Of a stretch of 64,000 nt of DNA, positions 9,322 through 19,409 are shown one piece after another; the first letter of the stretch is position 1; each line of letters begins with the position of its first letter. The stretch is taken from assembly GCF_022539665.2 (NCBI RefSeq), contig NW_026712514.1, positions 16,162-80,161 of the forward strand, written 5' to 3'. Under the pieces are notes generated by a model. It saw nothing but the letters and a program-made list of their open reading frames with translations, ran no database searches and was not told the origin of the DNA. The position numbers were made by a program, and so were the translations under genes. Source of the stretch: Daphnia carinata. Taxonomy: Eukaryota > Arthropoda > Branchiopoda > Diplostraca > Daphniidae.

Positions 9322-9393
9322 GGGGTTGTAACTCAGTGGTAGAGTGCTCGCTTTGCATGCGAAAAGCCCGGAGTTCAATCCTCCGCAGCTCCA
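9322..9393 (+). tRNA. tRNA-Ala(UGC), unit L1
   Basis: Acceptor GGGGTTG/CAGCTCC with G3:U70, D arm ACTC/GAGT, loop TTTGCAT (anticodon TGC), T arm CGGAG/CTCCG, A73. The anticodon stem CTCGC/GCGAA has one C:A mismatch at its base. The first T run (9448-9452) is 55 nt downstream. Confidence 0.88.
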
Positions 9394-9753
9394 ATTCACT
9401 TCTTTCTATATCTAGTTATTTCCATTGGTGTTGTGAAACAGAACAAGTTTTTCCAGTCCCGTTTTTCCAAGCATAGAAAACCATTTCCTAGTAAATATTG
9501 AAATTAGCAAATCATTCCAATAATGTCAATAACGTTTGAAAGAGACTACATCCATGTTGATCACTTATAGAACAATATTTTGCATTATTTGTACATAAAA
9601 AATTTGCCCATGAATGCAGAACTTATATAAAATTTAAGTGCCATTTATATCTGAAAATGGACTAATGCGACAACGGAAACAAGAATGATTAAATTTGATA
9701 ATATAATTGACCAAAAAACATCTGGGTTACAGTAAGATCGAGTCAATAGTAAT

Positions 9754-9825
9754 GGGGTAGTAACTCAGAGGTAGAGTGCTCGCTTCGCATGTGAGAAGCC
9801 CGGAGTTCAATCCTCCGCTACTCCA
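9754..9825 (+). tRNA. tRNA-Ala(CGC), unit L2, best-paired copy
   Basis: The only CGC copy with acceptor GGGGTAG/CTACTCC, fully paired apart from the G3:U70 identity pair. Its anticodon stem CTCGC/GTGAG has one G:U. The 5' flank (agtcaatagtaat) also differs from other units. It may preserve the ancestral form. Confidence 0.92.
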
Positions 9826-10157
9826 TATAAATGAAAGATTTTTAATACATTCGAATTAACGAATTCCATCATCATGAAAAAGTAACTCATCGAATTATAG
9901 GTAGCATTACATGTAAAAGCAACTGCAATAAAACCAACGATGTTGATAGTCTACAAACAATTTGGAACTATAATTAAAGATTGCACTACTGGTTCATTTC
10001 AAAGAATACCAAGTATGCACACATTTTAATTAAGACAAATGTAATATCTAACTAAGAAAATTTCTTTTGAATCAATTTACAAGCAGTAACAAGGACGATT
10101 GAAATTTTACCTGAAATTTGCAAAAAACGTAATTTGTGTAAATTGATATGAAAATGT

Positions 10158-10229
10158 GGGGTTGTAACTCAGTGGTAGAGTGTTCGCTTTGCATGCGAAA
10201 AGCCCGGAGTTCAATCCTCCGCAGCTCCA
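10158..10229 (+). tRNA. tRNA-Ala(UGC), unit L2
   Basis: Anticodon stem TTCGC/GCGAA fully paired; G3:U70; all four arms intact. Confidence 0.92.
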
Positions 10230-10589
10230 ATTCACTTATTTCTATATCTAGTTATTTCCATTGGTGTTGTGAAATAGAAAAAGTTTTTCCAGTCCTGTTT
10301 TTCCAAGCATAGAAAACCATTTCCTAGTAAATATTGAAATTAGCAAATCATTCCAATAATGTCAATAACGTTTGAAAGAGACTACATCCATGTTGATCAC
10401 TTATAGAACAATATTTTGCATTATTTGTACATAAAAAATTTGCCCATGAATGCAGAACTTATATAAAATTTAAGTGCCATTTATATCTGAAAATGGACTA
10501 ATGCGACAACGGAAACAAGAATGATTAAATTTGATAATATAATTGACCAAAAAACATCTGGGTTACAGTAAGATCGAGTCTATATAAAT

Positions 10590-10661
10590 GGGGTTGTAAC
10601 TCAGAGGTAGAGTGTTTGCTTCGCATGTGAGAAGCCCGGAGTTCAATCCTCCGCTACTCCA
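10590..10661 (+). tRNA. tRNA-Ala(CGC), unit L3
   Basis: Same sequence type as 8918: GGGGTTG/CTACTCC with U6:U67, anticodon stem TTTGC/GTGAG. Confidence 0.85.
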
Positions 10662-10993
10662 ACCCAAAGAAAGATTTTTAATACATTCGAATTAACGAAT
10701 TCCATCATCATGAAAAAGTAACTCATCGAATTATAGGTAGCATTACATGTAAAAGCAACTGCAATAAAACCAACGATGTTGATAGTCTACAAACAATTTG
10801 GAACTATAATTAAAGATTGCACTACTGGTTCATTTCAAAGAATACCAAGTATGCACACATTTTAATTAAGACAAATGTAATATCTAACTAAGAAAATTTC
10901 TTTTGAATCAATTTACAAGCAGTAACAAGGACGATTGAAATTTTACCTGAAATTTGCAAAAAACGTAATTTGTGTAAATTGATATGAAAATGT

Positions 10994-11065
10994 GGGGTTG
11001 TAACTCAGTGGTAGAGTGTTCGCTTTGCATGCGAAAAGCCCGGAGTTCAATCCTCCGCAGCTCCA
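10994..11065 (+). tRNA. tRNA-Ala(UGC), unit L3
   Basis: TTCGC/GCGAA anticodon stem; intact cloverleaf. Confidence 0.92.
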
Positions 11066-11425
11066 ATTCACTTATTTCTATATCTAGTTATTTCCATTGG
11101 TGTTGTGAAATAGAAAAAGTTTTTCCAGTCCTGTTTTTCCAAGCATAGAAAACCATTTCCTAGTAAATATTGAAATTAGCAAATCATTCCAATAATGTCA
11201 ATAACGTTTGAAAGAGACTACATCCATGTTGATCACTTATAGAACAATATTTTGCATTATTTGTACATAAAAAATTTGCCCATGAATGCAGAACTTATAT
11301 AAAATTTAAGTGCCATTTATATCTGAAAATGGACTAATGCGACAACGGAAACAAGAATGATTAAATTTGATAATATAATTGACCAAAAAACATCTGGGTT
11401 ACAGTAAGATCGAGTCTATATAAAT

Positions 11426-11497
11426 GGGGTTGTAACTCAGAGGTAGAGTGTTTGCTTCGCATGTGAGAAGCCCGGAGTTCAATCCTCCGCTACTCCA
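11426..11497 (+). tRNA. tRNA-Ala(CGC), unit L4
   Basis: TTTGC/GTGAG anticodon stem; U6:U67 in the acceptor. Confidence 0.85.
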
Positions 11498-11829
11498 ACC
11501 CAAAGAAAGATTTTTAATACATTCGAATTAACGAATTCCATCATCATGAAAAAGTAACTCATCGAATTATAGGTAGCATTACATGTAAAAGCAACTGCAA
11601 TAAAACCAACGATGTTGATAGTCTACAAACAATTTGGAACTATAATTAAAGATTGCACTACTGGTTCATTTCAAAGAATACCAAGTATGCACACATTTTA
11701 ATTAAGACAAATGTAATATCTAACTAAGAAAATTTCTTTTGAATCAATTTACAAGCAGTAACAAGGACGATTGAAATTTTACCTGAAATTTGCAAAAAAC
11801 GTAATTTGTGTAAATTGATATGAAAATGT

Positions 11830-11901
11830 GGGGTTGTAACTCAGTGGTAGAGTGTTCGCTTTGCATGCGAAAAGCCCGGAGTTCAATCCTCCGCAGCTCC
11901 A
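11830..11901 (+). tRNA. tRNA-Ala(UGC), unit L4
   Basis: TTCGC/GCGAA anticodon stem; intact. Confidence 0.92.
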
Positions 11902-12261
11902 ATTCACTTATTTCTATATCTAGTTATTTCCATTGGTGTTGTGAAATAGAAAAAGTTTTTCCAGTCCTGTTTTTCCAAGCATAGAAAACCATTTCCTAGT
12001 AAATATTGAAATTAGCAAATCATTCCAATAATGTCAATAACGTTTGAAAGAGACTACATCCATGTTGATCACTTATAGAACAATATTTTCCATTATTTGT
12101 ACATAAAAAATTTGCCCATGAATGCAGAACTTATATAAAATTTAAGTGCCATTTATATCTGAAAATGGACTAATGCGACAACGGAAACAAGAATGATTAA
12201 ATTTGATAATATAATTGACCAAAAAACATCTGGGTTACAGTAAGATCGAGTCTATATAAAT

Positions 12262-12333
12262 GGGGTTGTAACTCAGAGGTAGAGTGTTCGCTTCGCATGT
12301 GAGAAGCCCGGAGTTCAATCCTCCGCTACTCCA
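12262..12333 (+). tRNA. tRNA-Ala(CGC), unit L5
   Basis: Anticodon stem TTCGC/GTGAG, one more Watson-Crick pair than the common CGC type; acceptor U6:U67 retained. Confidence 0.86.
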
Positions 12334-12665
12334 ACCCAAAGAAAGATTTTTAATACATTCGAATTAACGAATTCCATCATCATGAAAAAGTAACTCATCG
12401 AATTATAGGTAGCATTACATGTAAAAGCAACTGCAATAAAACCAACGATGTTGATAGTCTACAAACAATTTGGAACTATAATTAAAGATTGCACTACTGG
12501 TTCATTTCAAAGAATACCAAGTATGCACACATTTTAATTAAGACAAATGTAATATCTAACTAAGAAAATTTCTTTTGAATCAATTTACAAGCAGTAACAA
12601 GGACGATTGAAATTTTACCTGAAATTTGCAAAAAACGTAATTTGTGTAAATTGATATGAAAATGT

Positions 12666-12737
12666 GGGGTGGTAACTCAGTGGTAGAATGCTCGCTTTGC
12701 ATGCGAGAAGTCCAGAGTTCAATCCTCCGCAGCTCCA
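12666..12737 (+). tRNA. tRNA-Ala(UGC), unit L5, degenerating
   Basis: The anticodon arm CTCGC-TTTGCAT-GCGAG is perfect. The D stem has a C:A mismatch (ACTC/GAAT), the T stem a mismatch (CAGAG/CTCCG), and the acceptor GGGGTGG/CAGCTCC a G6:A67 clash. Function is doubtful. Confidence 0.6.
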
Positions 12738-13097
12738 ATTCACTTATTTCTATATCTAGTTATTTCCATTGGTGTTGTGAAATAGAAAAAGTTTTTCCAG
12801 TCCTGTTTTTCCAAGCATAGAAAACCATTTCCTAGTAAATATTGAAATTAGCAAATCATTCCAATAATGTCAATAACGTTTGAAAGAGACTACATCCATG
12901 TTGATCACTTATAGAACAATATTTTCCATTATTTGTACATAAAAAATTTGCCCATGAATGCAGAACTTATATAAAATTTAAGTGCCATTTATATCTGAAA
13001 ATGGACTAATGCGACAACGGAAACAAGAATGATTAAATTTGATAATATAATTGACCAAAAAACATCTGGGTTACAGTAAGATCGAGTCTATATAAAT

Positions 13098-13169
13098 GGG
13101 GTTGTAACTCAGAGGTAGAGTGTTTGCTTCGCATGTGAGAAGCCCGGAGTTCAATCCTCCGCTACTCCA
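13098..13169 (+). tRNA. tRNA-Ala(CGC), unit L6
   Basis: Common CGC type, TTTGC/GTGAG with U6:U67. Confidence 0.85.
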
Positions 13170-13501
13170 ACCCAAAGAAAGATTTTTAATACATTCGAAT
13201 TAACGAATTCCATCATCATGAAAAAGTAACTCATCGAATTATAGGTAGCATTACATGTAAAAGCAACTGCAATAAAACCAACGATGTTGATAGTCTACAA
13301 ACAATTTGGAACTATAATTAAAGATTGCACTACTGGTTCATTTCAAAGAATACCAAGTATGCACACATTTTAATTAAGACAAATGTAATATCTAACTCAG
13401 AAAATTTCTTTTGAATCAATTTACAAGCAGTAACAAGGACGATTGAAATTTTACCTGAAATTTGCAAAAAACGTAATTTGTGTAAATTGATATGAAAATG
13501 T

Positions 13502-13571
13502 GGGGTTGTAACTCAGTGGTTGTGTTCGCTTTGCATGCGAAAAGCCCGGAGTTCAATCCTCCGCAGCTCCA
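13502..13571 (+). pseudogene. tRNA-Ala(UGC) pseudogene, unit L6
   Basis: A 70-nt copy. The D arm reads AGTGGTTGTG in place of AGTGGTAGAGTG, losing two bases and the GAGT strand of the D stem. Anticodon (TGC), T arm and acceptor are intact. Confidence 0.8.
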
Positions 13572-13931
13572 ATTCACTTCTTTCTATATCTAGTTATTTC
13601 CATTGGTTTTGTGAAATAGAAAAAGTTTTTCCAGTCCTGTTTTTCCAAGCATAGAAAACCATTTCCTAGTAAATATTGAAATTAGCAAATCATTCCAATA
13701 ATGTCAATAACGTTTGAAAGAGACTACATCCATGTTGATCACTTATAGAACAATATTTTGCATTATTTGTACATAAAACATTTGCCCATGAATGCAGAAC
13801 TTATATAAAATTTAAGTGCCATTTATATCTGAAAATGGACTAATGCGACAACAGAAACAAGAATGATTAAATTTGATAATATAATTGACCAAAAAACATC
13901 TTGGTTTCAGTAAGATCGAGTCTATATAAAT

Positions 13932-14003
13932 GGGGTTGTAACTCAGAGGTAGAGTGTTTGCTTCGCATGTGAAAAGCCCGAATTTCAATCCTCCGCAACT
14001 GCA
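13932..14003 (+). pseudogene. tRNA-Ala(CGC) pseudogene, unit L7
   Basis: The T stem is broken (CGAAT/CTCCG), and the acceptor 3' strand is CAACTGC, giving a G2:G71 clash. Anticodon stem TTTGC/GTGAA. The same lesions recur at 15604. Confidence 0.8.
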
Positions 14004-14335
14004 ACTCAAAGAAGGATTTTTAATACATTCGAATTACCGAATTCCATCATCATGAAAAAGTAACTCATCGAATTATAGGTAGCATTGCATGTAAAAGCAA
14101 CTGCAATAAAACCAACGATGTTGATAGTCTACAAACAATTTGGAACTATAATTAAAGATTGCACTACTGGTTCATTTCAAAGAATACCAAGTATGCACAC
14201 ATTTTAATTAAGACAAATGTAATATCTAACTAAGAAAATTTCTTTTGAATCAATTTACAAGCAGTAACAAGGACGATTGAAATTTTACCTGAAATTTGCA
14301 AAAAACGTAATTTGTGTAAATTGATATGAAAATGT

Positions 14336-14405
14336 GGGGTTGTAACTCAGTGGTTGTGTTCGCTTTGCATGCGAAAAGCCCGGAGTTCAATCCTCCGCAG
14401 CTCCA
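14336..14405 (+). pseudogene. tRNA-Ala(UGC) pseudogene, unit L7
   Basis: Carries the same two-base D-arm lesion as 13502 and 16008. Confidence 0.8.
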
Positions 14406-14765
14406 ATTCACCTCTTTCTATATCTAGTTATTTCCATTGGTGTTGTGAAATAGAAAAAGTTTTTCCAGTCCTGTTTTTCCAAGCATAGAAAACCATTTCC
14501 TAGTAAATATTGAAATTAGCAAATCATTCCAATAATGTCAATAACGTTTGAAAGAGACTACATCCATGTTGATCACTTATAGAACAATATTTTGCATTAT
14601 TTGTACATAAAACATTTGCCCATGAATGCAGAACTTATATAAAATTTAAGTGCCATTTATATCTGAAAATGGACTAATGCGACAACAGAAACAAGAATGA
14701 TTAAATTTGATAATATAATTGACCAAAAAACATCTGGGTTTCAGTAAGATCGAGTCTATATAAAT

Positions 14766-14839
14766 GGGGTTGTAACTCAGAGGTAGAGAGTGTTTGCTTC
14801 GCATGTGAGAAGCCCGGAGTTCAATCCTCCGCTACTCCA
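14766..14839 (+). tRNA. tRNA-Ala(CGC), unit L8, D-loop +2
   Basis: A 74-nt copy with GAGAGT in place of GAGT. The D stem can still form with a 9-nt loop, so it may be functional. The same insertion occurs at 16438. Confidence 0.7.
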
Positions 14840-15171
14840 ACCCAAAGAAGGATTTTTAATACATTCAAATTACCGAATTCCATCATCATGAAAAAGTAAC
14901 TCATCGAATTATAGGTAGCATTACATGTAAAAGCAACTGCAATAAAACCAACGATGTTGATAGTCTACAAACAATTTGGAACTATAATTAAAGATTGCAC
15001 TACTGGTTCATTTCAAAGAATACCAAGTATGCACACATTTTAATTAAGACAAATGTAATATCTAACTAAGAAAATTTCTTTTGAATCAATTTACAAGCAG
15101 TAACAAGGACGATTGAAATTTTACCTGAAATTTGCAAAAAACGTAATTTGTGTAAATTGATATGAAAATGT

Positions 15172-15243
15172 GGGGTTGTAACTCAGTGGTAGAGTGCTCG
15201 CTTTGCATGCGAGAAGCCCGGAGTTCAATCCTCCGCAGCTCCA
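15172..15243 (+). tRNA. tRNA-Ala(UGC), unit L8
   Basis: CTCGC/GCGAG anticodon stem fully paired; intact. Confidence 0.92.
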
Positions 15244-15603
15244 ATTTACTTCTTTCTATATCTAGTTATTTCCATTGGTGTTGTGAAACAGAACTAGTTT
15301 TTCCAGTCCCGTTTTTCCAAGCATAGAAAACCATTTCCTAGTAAATATTGAAATTAGCAAATCATTCCAATAATGTCAATAACGTTTGAAAGAGACTACA
15401 TCCATGTTGATCACTTATAGAACAATATTTTGCATTATTTGTACATAAAACATTTGCCCATGAATGCAGAACTTATATAAAATTTAAGTGCCATTTATAT
15501 CTGAAAATGGACTAATGCGACAACAGAAACAAGAATGATTAAATTTGATAATATAATTGACCAAAAAACATCTTGGTTTCAGTAAGATCGAGTCTATATA
15601 AAT

Positions 15604-15675
15604 GGGGTTGTAACTCAGAGGTAGAGTGTTTGCTTCGCATGTGAAAAGCCCGAATTTCAATCCTCCGCAACTGCA
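15604..15675 (+). pseudogene. tRNA-Ala(CGC) pseudogene, unit L9
   Basis: Same broken T stem and CAACTGC acceptor strand as 13932, exactly 1,672 bp (two units) away. Confidence 0.8.
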
Positions 15676-16007
15676 ACTCAAAGAAGGATTTTTAATACAT
15701 TCGAATTACCGAATTCCATCATCATGAAAAAGTAACTCATCGAATTATAGGTAGCATTGCATGTAAAAGCAACTGCAATAAAACCAACGATGTTGATAGT
15801 CTACAAACAATTTGGAACTATAATTAAAGATTGCACTACTGGTTCATTTCAAAGAATACCAAGTATGCACACATTTTAATTAAGACAAATGTAATATCTA
15901 ACTAAGAAAATTTCTTTTGAATCAATTTACAAGCAGTAACAAGGACGATTGAAATTTTACCTGAAATTTGCAAAAAACGTAATTTGTGTAAATTGATATG
16001 AAAATGT

Positions 16008-16077
16008 GGGGTTGTAACTCAGTGGTTGTGTTCGCTTTGCATGCGAAAAGCCCGGAGTTCAATCCTCCGCAGCTCCA
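16008..16077 (+). pseudogene. tRNA-Ala(UGC) pseudogene, unit L9
   Basis: D-arm lesion as in 13502 and 14336; 70 nt. Confidence 0.8.
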
Positions 16078-16437
16078 ATTCACCTCTTTCTATATCTAGT
16101 TATTTCCATTGGTGTTGTGAAATAGAAAAAGTTTTTCCAGTCCTGTTTTTCCAAGCATAGAAAACCATTTCCTAGTAAATATTGAAATTAGCAAATCATT
16201 CCAATAATGTCAATAACGTTTGAAAGAGACTACATCCATGTTGATCACTTATAGAACAATATTTTGCATTATTTGTACATAAAAAATTTGCCCATGAATG
16301 CAGAACTTATATAAAATTTAAGTGCCATTTATATCTGAAAATGGACTAATGCGACAACAGAAACAAGAATGATTAAATTTGATAATATAATTGACCAAAA
16401 AACATCTGGGTTTCAGTAAGATCGAGTCTATATAAAT

Positions 16438-16511
16438 GGGGTTGTAACTCAGAGGTAGAGAGTGTTTGCTTCGCATGTGAAAAGCCCGGAGTTCAATCCT
16501 CCGCTACTCCA
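16438..16511 (+). tRNA. tRNA-Ala(CGC), unit L10, D-loop +2
   Basis: Two-base D-arm insertion as at 14766; anticodon stem TTTGC/GTGAA. Confidence 0.7.
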
Positions 16512-16843
16512 ACCCAAAGAAGGATTTTTAATACATTCGAATTACCGAATTCCATCATCATGAAAAAGTAACTCATCGAATTATAGGTAGCATTACATGT
16601 AAAAGCAACTGCAATAAAACCAACGATGTTGATAGTCTACAAACAATTTGGAACTATAATTAAAGATTGCACTACTGGTTCATTTCAAAGAATACCAAGT
16701 ATGCACACATTTTAATTAAGACAAATGTAATATCTAACTAAGAAAATTTCTTTTGAATCAATTTACAAGCAGTAACAAGGACGATTGAAATTTTACCTGA
16801 AATTTGCAAAAAACGTAATTTGTGTAAATTGATATGAAAATGT

Positions 16844-16915
16844 GGGGTTGTAACTCAGTGGTAGAGTGTTCGCTTTGCATGCGAGAAGCCCGGAGTTCAA
16901 TCCTCCGCAGCTCCA
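16844..16915 (+). tRNA. tRNA-Ala(UGC), unit L10, last before the LTR element
   Basis: Anticodon stem TTCGC/GCGAG with one T:G pair. The retroelement LTR begins 29 bp after the gene, in its 3' flank. Confidence 0.9.
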
Positions 16916-16944
16916 ATTCACTTCTTTCTATATCTAGTTATTAC

Positions 16945-17636
16945 TGTAAAGCATCTTCTCTGTGAGAAGATGTACTTTACGGAATTAAGACAAATTGGAA
17001 TGAATCGAACTCGGAGGCGATTTACCCACACGATGATTTATATTTATCCAAGTAGGGCTAAGCGGTACAGAAGTCAGTTGGGATAGTACAAAAGGAGTCA
17101 GACTAAGAAAGAGAAGTCGGAGTGTAATATGATACTGTAGTATAAGCTTACCGCGGTGGCTTGAGCGGAGCACGGGCGAGGATATAAGAGAAGGCAGCGT
17201 TAACAGGAGTTCGTCGGCACGTGGGTAAACAATATGGGTGAACCGAACACTCAGACAAGCACGTGACACAGCTCAATTCACTTGCACCAATTTATCAATG
17301 GGGAAGCACTAGCTGAACTTGAACTCCGCCTGTAAGAGTCAGAGGCTCATCGACAACTAAACTTACTCAGATCTTGGTTCACCACGAAACCTCGCATATT
17401 GCACAGCAATTAACAACTGCGCAATTACATGTCGCAACTAATGAAATTTGATATATTAAGTTGATGGTGCAATACAGATCAACGCCTAAGCAGCCAATCA
17501 CAAATGTTGCTAAGCGGCAAGGTGCCGATGTAATATAATACACTACTGCGCAGTTTATATGGCGTAACACATGAGTCATATACAAAGAATAAACGGGAAG
17601 GCATATCGAATAAAAACATTTATTTGCTTCTTTACA
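16945..17636 (-). repeat. 3' LTR, 692 bp
   Basis: Starts TGTAAAG and ends CTTTACA, a perfect 7-bp inverted terminus with the canonical TG...CA. A hairpin CATCTTCTC-TGT-GAGAAGATG lies 9 bp inside the U5 end. A TATA-like ATATAAA is at 17554-17560 in element sense. Short frames of 94 and 68 codons inside it are duplicated in the other LTR and are not supported as genes. Confidence 0.95.
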
Positions 17637-17669
17637 TCACTCCCGGCGGCGTGAGATTACGTCTCGTAA

Positions 17670-19358
17670 TCAGACTTGATGCATGGGGATGGATCCGGAG
17701 GATGTTGAACGTTTATGAGGGCGACGGCATATAACCCAGAAGATCTTGAAGAGACCGCAACAGTAGCAGATGCGTAGGAAGAGTAATACGAGGATGCACA
17801 TGATGCCGATGAAGAAGTAATTTTTTATTGTTTCCCACCAAGATGTGTAAGCTCCGACACTGGAGGCCGTTATGAAAATATTTGTGGCGCTGGGTTTACC
17901 GTGCGACGTAAATTCGGATGATGGATGTTCGTTGATCACGGCTGCTATGTCGGCCATGATGTTCATGTGGTTAAGCATATTGTCGGTGTATGCCGGGTTA
18001 CTTTGGTGTTCGTAGTCGAAAAATTCGACGTTCTCGTAGCGGAAAGAGTGTGCCAGCGTTTGCTCAGGCAATACAATTGTGGCTTCGAGTTGTTCCCACG
18101 TATTATTACGGAAGGCATAGGGTTTGTTATTGAAATTGACAAATCCATTTGTCCAATAACAAGGAGAATATTTTACGAGTTCCCAGCCATCGAGGTTAAT
18201 CGTATAATTTTGGAATTTTGGTTGCGGTCCGCACGAAGTCAATACAGTCTCAAATGTGACATTTAAGGCCTGACATTGAATTAATACGACCGTCTTCCCG
18301 AATGCTTGTAATTTCGTGCACCGGGGTAAGTTTAATTGTGAGGCCGCTAGCCATCCATTATATTGGGCGGTTGTGACGGCCCTTTCATGTTTGGCTTTAC
18401 GAGCTTCACATTGAAGTAGTTGAACCTGTCGTGCCAATTCATTCTCGTGGTCGGTGAGTTGATCACGGATGTATTGGATATTGGCCGGAATATTTAAGTT
18501 TTCGGCGCCGAGTGGCGCTCGGGTCTCCACTGGGGTTGCTTTTTCCATTATGGCTGCCGTCGTGACGAAGAGTTTTGATTGGCCGACGATTTCATATGAA
18601 GAAGTTCTATTGGAGCAATTTTGTTGTACTGAAACGCAGCGCAGTACTGGTGTCAGGTGGAAGTCCAATTGGTTTTTGTCATCTTGGAGTCTAAGGAGTG
18701 GTTTTTCTCCTGGCAATCGGGTCAGCATACCGATGCCGTCTTCGACGAGTCTGGTAGTTACTTTGGTCTTCTGTGTGTAGGTTTTGTCCCAAATCAGTGT
18801 TAGGTGATTGTGTGACATATTGCCGGACGTAGCAGAAGCAATTCCGATGGGTGTTGAGAAGTCTGCATCCTCCTTTTGCTGGAAAAGTTCGACTTTCTCG
18901 AGAACGCAGTTTATGATTGACGAATCAATTGTTTGTAACCAGTATCCAGAGATATCTGGTTCATTGTCGAACACAAATTTTCCGTCGACAAAAGTCATCC
19001 GGTTATCATTGCACCTCTTGTTGTCAATCATTTCGTTGCAGTCGGCGGGGGTAGTATCAATTGGGATTTTATCCGGCACAACCAATAGTTGCCCGAAGAA
19101 GGTCATTGTGATGTGTCGGATATTTTTCCAACGGGCACAGATGTAACCCGGGAATTTAGTCGCGGCGCGTTCTTCACTATACACGGCGTATTTCACCTTG
19201 GTGGCTTTAATATCGGTGGATGTCGGTTGACAATTCTCATCGGAGAATTGAAGAATTCCCACCTTCACTGGTTCCGCGCAATTGCATACGGTAGTCTCGA
19301 AGGCCTGGGAATGTAATCCGTACACGCATAATAGCAGCAGGAATGCAGAGGGGGACAT
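17670..19358 (-). CDS. env: env-type membrane glycoprotein, 562 aa
   Basis: Begins at ATG 19358; the frame is open upstream only from a TTG, and the AGAAATGTC context is shared with the relic env. A signal peptide (core AFLLLLCVYGLHS) is followed by a Cys-rich ectodomain with several N-glycosylation sites (NMS, NCS, NRT, NVT, NYT, NNT). One membrane anchor lies at about residues 513-534 (IGIMCILVLLFL core), and the cytoplasmic tail is short and basic. There is no furin-type RxxR site followed by a hydrophobic fusion peptide, unlike class I Env proteins of insect errantiviruses. A class III or chuvirus-like glycoprotein origin is possible but unproven. It is probably expressed from a spliced or internally initiated RNA. 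Confidence 0.85.
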   Translation of the reverse strand: MSPSAFLLLLCVYGLHSQAFETTVCNCAEPVKVGILQFSDENCQPTSTDIKATKVKYAVYSEERAATKFPGYICARWKNIRHITMTFFGQLLVVPDKIPIDTTPADCNEMIDNKRCNDNRMTFVDGKFVFDNEPDISGYWLQTIDSSIINCVLEKVELFQQKEDADFSTPIGIASATSGNMSHNHLTLIWDKTYTQKTKVTTRLVEDGIGMLTRLPGEKPLLRLQDDKNQLDFHLTPVLRCVSVQQNCSNRTSSYEIVGQSKLFVTTAAIMEKATPVETRAPLGAENLNIPANIQYIRDQLTDHENELARQVQLLQCEARKAKHERAVTTAQYNGWLAASQLNLPRCTKLQAFGKTVVLIQCQALNVTFETVLTSCGPQPKFQNYTINLDGWELVKYSPCYWTNGFVNFNNKPYAFRNNTWEQLEATIVLPEQTLAHSFRYENVEFFDYEHQSNPAYTDNMLNHMNIMADIAAVINEHPSSEFTSHGKPSATNIFITASSVGAYTSWWETIKNYFFIGIMCILVLLFLRICYCCGLFKIFWVICRRPHKRSTSSGSIPMHQV

Positions 19359-19409
19359 TTCTATATCCGGCCGGTACATACAGACAAAAGAAAATATGTG
19401 ACTTAACAA

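Larger units (their letters stand above)
8674..16944 (+). repeat. tRNA-Ala tandem array, left block (10 units, ~836 bp)
   Basis: CGC-tRNA starts are spaced 836,836,836,836,836,834,834,838,834 bp. Within a unit the CGC gene comes first, the UGC gene about 404 bp later, and the next CGC about 432 bp after that. Units are nearly identical over the spacers. The right part of this block contains a two-unit higher-order repeat: copies at 13932 and 15604, 14336 and 16008, and 14766 and 16438 are all 1,672 bp apart and share specific lesions. Confidence 0.95.

Noticed and set aside
13812-14009. Repeated 61-65-codon minus-strand frames across the tRNA array (also near 15484, 31739, 32563, 35070, 37588, 40083)
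   Set aside because: They read antisense through the tRNA-Ala(CGC) gene and its flank, occur only where small indels keep the frame open, and differ only with the unit allele. They are by-products of the repeat.
16985-17585. 94- and 68-codon frames in the LTR, duplicated at 28353-28953
   Set aside because: They are identical because the LTRs are identical, they overlap promoter-type sequence, and they have no recognisable protein features.
17925-19316. Several 75-113-codon plus-strand frames opposite env
   Set aside because: They are shadows of the long env frame, with no domain and no conservation in the relic beyond that imposed by env.
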